From contig OX485806.1 of assembly GCA_950295325.1 (NCBI GenBank), forward strand, positions 15,564,001 through 15,628,000: a DNA stretch of 64,000 nt. The letters are read 5' to 3'. Source of the stretch: Polytrichum commune. Its lineage: Eukaryota > Streptophyta > Polytrichopsida > Polytrichales > Polytrichaceae. Below are positions 60,607 to 64,000 of this stretch, one piece after another. A program made the translations under genes and the position numbers. Numbering within the stretch: position 1 is the first letter of the stretch; each line of letters starts with the position of its first letter. A model generated the notes under the pieces. That model made no database searches, was not told the origin of the DNA, and was given only the letters and a program-made list of their open reading frames with translations.

Positions 60607-62067
60607 CATATATGTGTACAATGGTATGGTTGGACAAAGATAGATGTCTGGTCAAGAAAGTCAATTTTAAATTTTTGGGGTTAATCGCTCATGGGCTACG
60701 GTAAGTGGACCATAATCAAACACTTTACTCTTTGCACCCACTTCTCGTAGGATATGAAACACACAATTAGTGCAAGACATTTAGCAAATCCAAATCGTGC
60801 TCTTACCCATTTTCCTCATAATTTGGAAGTTCATATGAATGTATCCTATTTGTTATGAAGGCGAGGATTCATGTGCTTTCCTCCCCAATTATGATGATTA
60901 TTGAGTCTAGAATAATCAACATATTTTGAGCATGTAGCCTCTTTTGAACACATGCCTTTCTGGTGTCTGTTCTTAATCCACACCTACCCACACAAGACTT
61001 TAATATAGGTGTCCACATTTTGGGGGCGATTGCATGAACACCGGTCTACCTTAATCGGTAGAGAAATATTTTTGTTGATCTAGCCAATTGTGATTGGGGG
61101 TGGGGTTTAGGGGAGGTTGAGAGCCCATGCAAGCTACTTTACCTGTTCCAACATTTGTTTCAAAATCACTATAATTGCTTCTACTGACTTGGTGGTTTGT
61201 TACTTGACAAAGAGGATCAACAAATGTGGAAAGAGGCTTTTGAGAGGACTCCATAGATCATAGCATTTGTGTTAGATTAGAACCCAACTAGAAAAGGTTT
61301 ACACTTTCAAATGTCATTTAAAATTTTAATTAGAAACATTTTTATTTTAAAAAAACCTAGGAGTATTTATTTTCACTTCCTTGGAACTAAAAAAAATTAT
61401 AACCACAAAAAAGTAAAAGAAATGCACTCCAAAATCGTGTTTCTTAGAAATATTTCGGCAACACCAAACCAAGTTCTAAGGATGCTGACCCTAGGGTGCT
61501 ACTAACTATAGTTGCCCGTGACTTTAGAAAATTGTCATTCACAAGTCTAGGTAACATCATGAGTTGGGCTTACTCACTACAAATGTATGACACACAAGCA
61601 ACACATCATGTGTCTTTGACAAAACATGCAAATCTACCATAATCATGATAGGTTTACCAAATAGCATAAGTTTGTGACGCATGACAATTTTCATGGACTT
61701 AGGATGTGCTGCCCAAGTCTCATATGTTTGTCATGATTAGATATGTTTAATTCCAATTGACTTGGGTTGGAGGAGGTTGTTGTTGTTGTTGTTGTTGGAT
61801 CGATGGATTTGTTGGTGTTGTTGATATGAAGTCCTTGTGTACCCCAAACCAGAGGCTTGCCACATTAGGAGGACACCAGTTTCAAAGTGATTTTCACATG
61901 TTCATGTAAACAACTTCCATTGACTCCCAATTTTACCCTTGGGGTGGCAAACCCTACCCTATAAAATTAATTATTTCTGAATCCCATCTAGTGTTGCATC
62001 TAATGGGATGCATCATTTTTCCTGTTTTGTTTTTTTTCTTTCACAAAGAGGCGCTCCAATATCATGC

Positions 62068-62622
62068 TTAAGGTACTGAGGCCTTAAAACATCACTTTAA
62101 GAAAATTTTCTATTTCAAGAAGGTTATGTAGGTTGATTTTTTTTTAAATCCATAAATTAGCGAATCGATACAAATATTATAAATAAATTCATATGCAACC
62201 TAGAGAAATATTCAAAGTCATCTAAGGAAAGAGCCTTTTATTGTGAACTAGGGGGGGGGGGGTTTCTAATGATGTTGACTTGCTAAGTAGAATCACCACA
62301 AAATCAACCTTATTGCAAGGGAGGATCTTTTATTGAATGAAGGTGTTGTACCCTTTTGTGGATCTCTTCTTACACCACCTCGTTGAGTGGATAGATCCCT
62401 AATTAGCCTTTGTGATTGGCAAAGTTGGTGCTCTCCTAAAAGTGTTCTTGCATCCTTCTTACATTGCTATTATGAACGGCCGAAGCAATGTTATTTTATA
62501 CTTAATGATGCATATGATAAATCGATATTAACAATGACTTACTCGATGGCCCCATTGCACTCACTTGTTCATGGCTTAAGGATTAAAAATAAGTGTGATG
62601 CTTTAAGGCCTCAATACCTTAG
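62068..62622. mobile_element. About 555-bp TIR element
   Basis: Left TTAAGGTACTGAGGCCTTAA pairs with the reverse complement of the right end, CTAAGGTATTGAGGCCTTAA, and continues through A.CATCAC. It contains a G homopolymer near 62,253. The TSD is not resolved and there is no transposase frame. Confidence 0.6.
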
Positions 62623-62634
62623 ACACAAGGAAGC

Positions 62635-63250
62635 ATGACCCCATGAATGGGGAGAACCAACCGCTAGTTACAAATGAATTAGTTGAGTTTGAGAAATAAC
62701 TAGTTGAAGTTCAAGACTTCAAGATAATTACCAAACATTGTAGAAGAATTTAAAGAATACAACTCAATTAAAAAAGAATAGCCGAAGGATGTCAACATGT
62801 ACCCTGTTGGACTTGGAAACATTAGGATCTCAATTGATTATACCAAAAAATCCCCCCCATACAGTGCATTGACTTTAGGAATTCCTTAATACAATCTTTG
62901 TTTGCACTAAGGTAGACATGCCTAATTCGGTTACTTATCTTAATCAAATATAGGTCCTATATTTGAGTGGTATGTGGTTCGGCATGGCTCTAAGAAACTA
63001 ATATAAAAAAAAACATGTGTATTATATAGGATAATCATTCTAGGCTCAATATTCAACAAGATTTCACTTTTTATTTTATTTTATTTATTTTGGGGGGGGA
63101 GGGGTTTACATGACTAGTTACTAGTTAATGAGTATAAGAATCTTCACTTCGATAATTAATGAGATATTTATAGGAGCTCCAAAAATTATGAGGAAAGCAG
63201 CTACGGTCTCAATTTGGATTTGCTAACTGTACTAATCACGTGTTTCCTAT
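62635..63250 (-). repeat. Composite dispersed repeat (families VI and V adjacent)
   Basis: 62,635-62,850 matches 37,520-37,750 (family VI) and 62,890-63,250 is the reverse complement of 60,700-61,020 (family V). Read on the minus strand the order is V then VI, the same order as 31,020-32,260. The two families are therefore parts of one larger element. Confidence 0.6.
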
Positions 63251-63407
63251 CTTAGGAGACGTGGGCTTGTTGGGAAAAGGAATCATTTAAGATCTATCCA
63301 CCTTAGTAGAAAAGGTTTACACTTTCAAATCTCATTCTTCAAACCTCCTTGCATCAATTTTTTCTCAAGTAGGAGTCACCATCTAGACCCCTGGCTAGGT
63401 GGCGAGA

Positions 63408-63638
63408 GGGAACTATCGCAAATGAGGATACCTTTCATCCATCCATCATAAACTAGTTGAAGTAGTACGCAATCCAAATGTTACTTTTCTCATTGATTTG
63501 ACACATGATGTTCTAGCTTTGAAGACATCAAATTAGTCTAGTCCAAGTCATTTGAGACGTACCAACCACAAACCTATAGATGGGATCTCAACTTCGTTTA
63601 TTGGATGAATGAGAAGGGCATAGTCAAGTACACAACTC
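63408..63638. mobile_element. MITE family II, copy
   Basis: Left GGGAACTATCGCAAATGAGG then ATACCTTTCATCCATCC. On the right, GGATGAATGAGAAGGGCATA pairs with it. It is similar in size to the 29,485-29,729 copy. The right end is approximate. Confidence 0.6.
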
Positions 63639-64000
63639 CATTACCCTGCATAGGTTTAGTGATAGTGATTCGGAATTATATATTAACTTTTAATTTTGTG
63701 AAGGAAGAAATCATAAACATTTAAAAAAACATTGATCTACAAAGCCAAGTTATTTATGTTGAGAAATGTTTTTCAAGAAAAGTCTACATATTTTTGAAGA
63801 GGGTGCAAGTAGTGTGCAAGTAGCTCTATTGAACTCAGAATATCTACAAATAATTATTTCTACAAATTTTTGTAATTTTTTTCTCAATTTTATAATGAAT
63901 TCAAGGAATATGAAAAGAGAAATCCAAAATTCAAAATATTTAAGGTTATGAAATCTACGTCCAAAACCAAGTCTAACCACTACCTTTTGAACAATATATT

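Larger units (their letters stand above)
60607..64000. other. Repeat-rich intergenic DNA right of the element
   Basis: No gene recognised. It contains repeat family V (60,700-61,020), a (TTG)n run near 61,777-61,797, a TIR element (62,068-62,622), a composite VI+V repeat in minus orientation (62,635-63,250) and a MITE family II copy (63,408-63,638). The last 350 bases are AT-rich, with nothing I can identify. Confidence 0.6.

Overview
This is nuclear DNA of a land plant; I cannot name the species. Three things point to a plant. Two genes are recognisably plant-type: an isoprenylcysteine methylesterase, and a cytosolic methionyl-tRNA synthetase with a C-terminal EMAPII/Arc1p-like domain. Plant-type telomere repeats (TTTAGGG) and telo-box motifs (AAACCCTAA) occur upstream of genes. 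Several MITE-type elements are present, one of them Stowaway-like. There are no prokaryotic operons, rRNA or tRNA genes that I could recognise.

Layout. 1-2.4 kb is repeat-bearing intergenic DNA. 2.9-9.6 kb is ICME on the minus strand, with 11 resolved coding exons, a GC-rich upstream region and a degenerate ~240-bp tandem repeat. 9.6-18.6 kb is gene-poor and full of small nested transposons. 18.6-26.1 kb is the complete 15-exon MetRS gene on the plus strand; one intron carries a MITE. 26.1-44.0 kb is gene-poor, with several TIR elements, microsatellites and a dispersed composite repeat. 44,051-60,606 is a single 16.56-kb DNA transposon, described below. 60.6-64 kb is again repeat-rich and gene-poor.

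The main discovery is the 16.56-kb element. It has 28-bp terminal inverted repeats (one mismatch) starting AACACTATATTCG, and it is flanked by a perfect 4-bp direct repeat, CATA. It carries two divergent transcription units around a ~4-kb AT-rich spacer. The plus-strand unit encodes a 975-aa protein with a GHTHDDID motif that I read as an RNase H-like transposase (DUF7869-type as I recall the family). The minus-strand unit encodes a long protein. It begins with a ParB/DGQH-type domain, continues into a DNA-methylase-like region whose SAM motif spans an exon junction and whose DPPY motif is degenerate, and then has a disordered and coiled-coil region. It probably ends in an FCP1/HAD phosphatase-like domain.

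About 22 near-identical CpG-rich palindromes (half-site TTTACGGACGC and its reverse complement) occur in this element and, as far as I could see by eye, nowhere else in the window. All but one sit in predicted introns of the two genes, including two clusters in the 5' introns directly before each start codon. A ParB-like protein with arrays of palindromic sites suggests, as inference only, a parS-like recognition or modification system carried by a plant transposon.

All coordinates were derived by hand from the sequence. Splice junctions rest on GT/AG signals, reading-frame phase and similarity to families recalled from memory, not on alignments.
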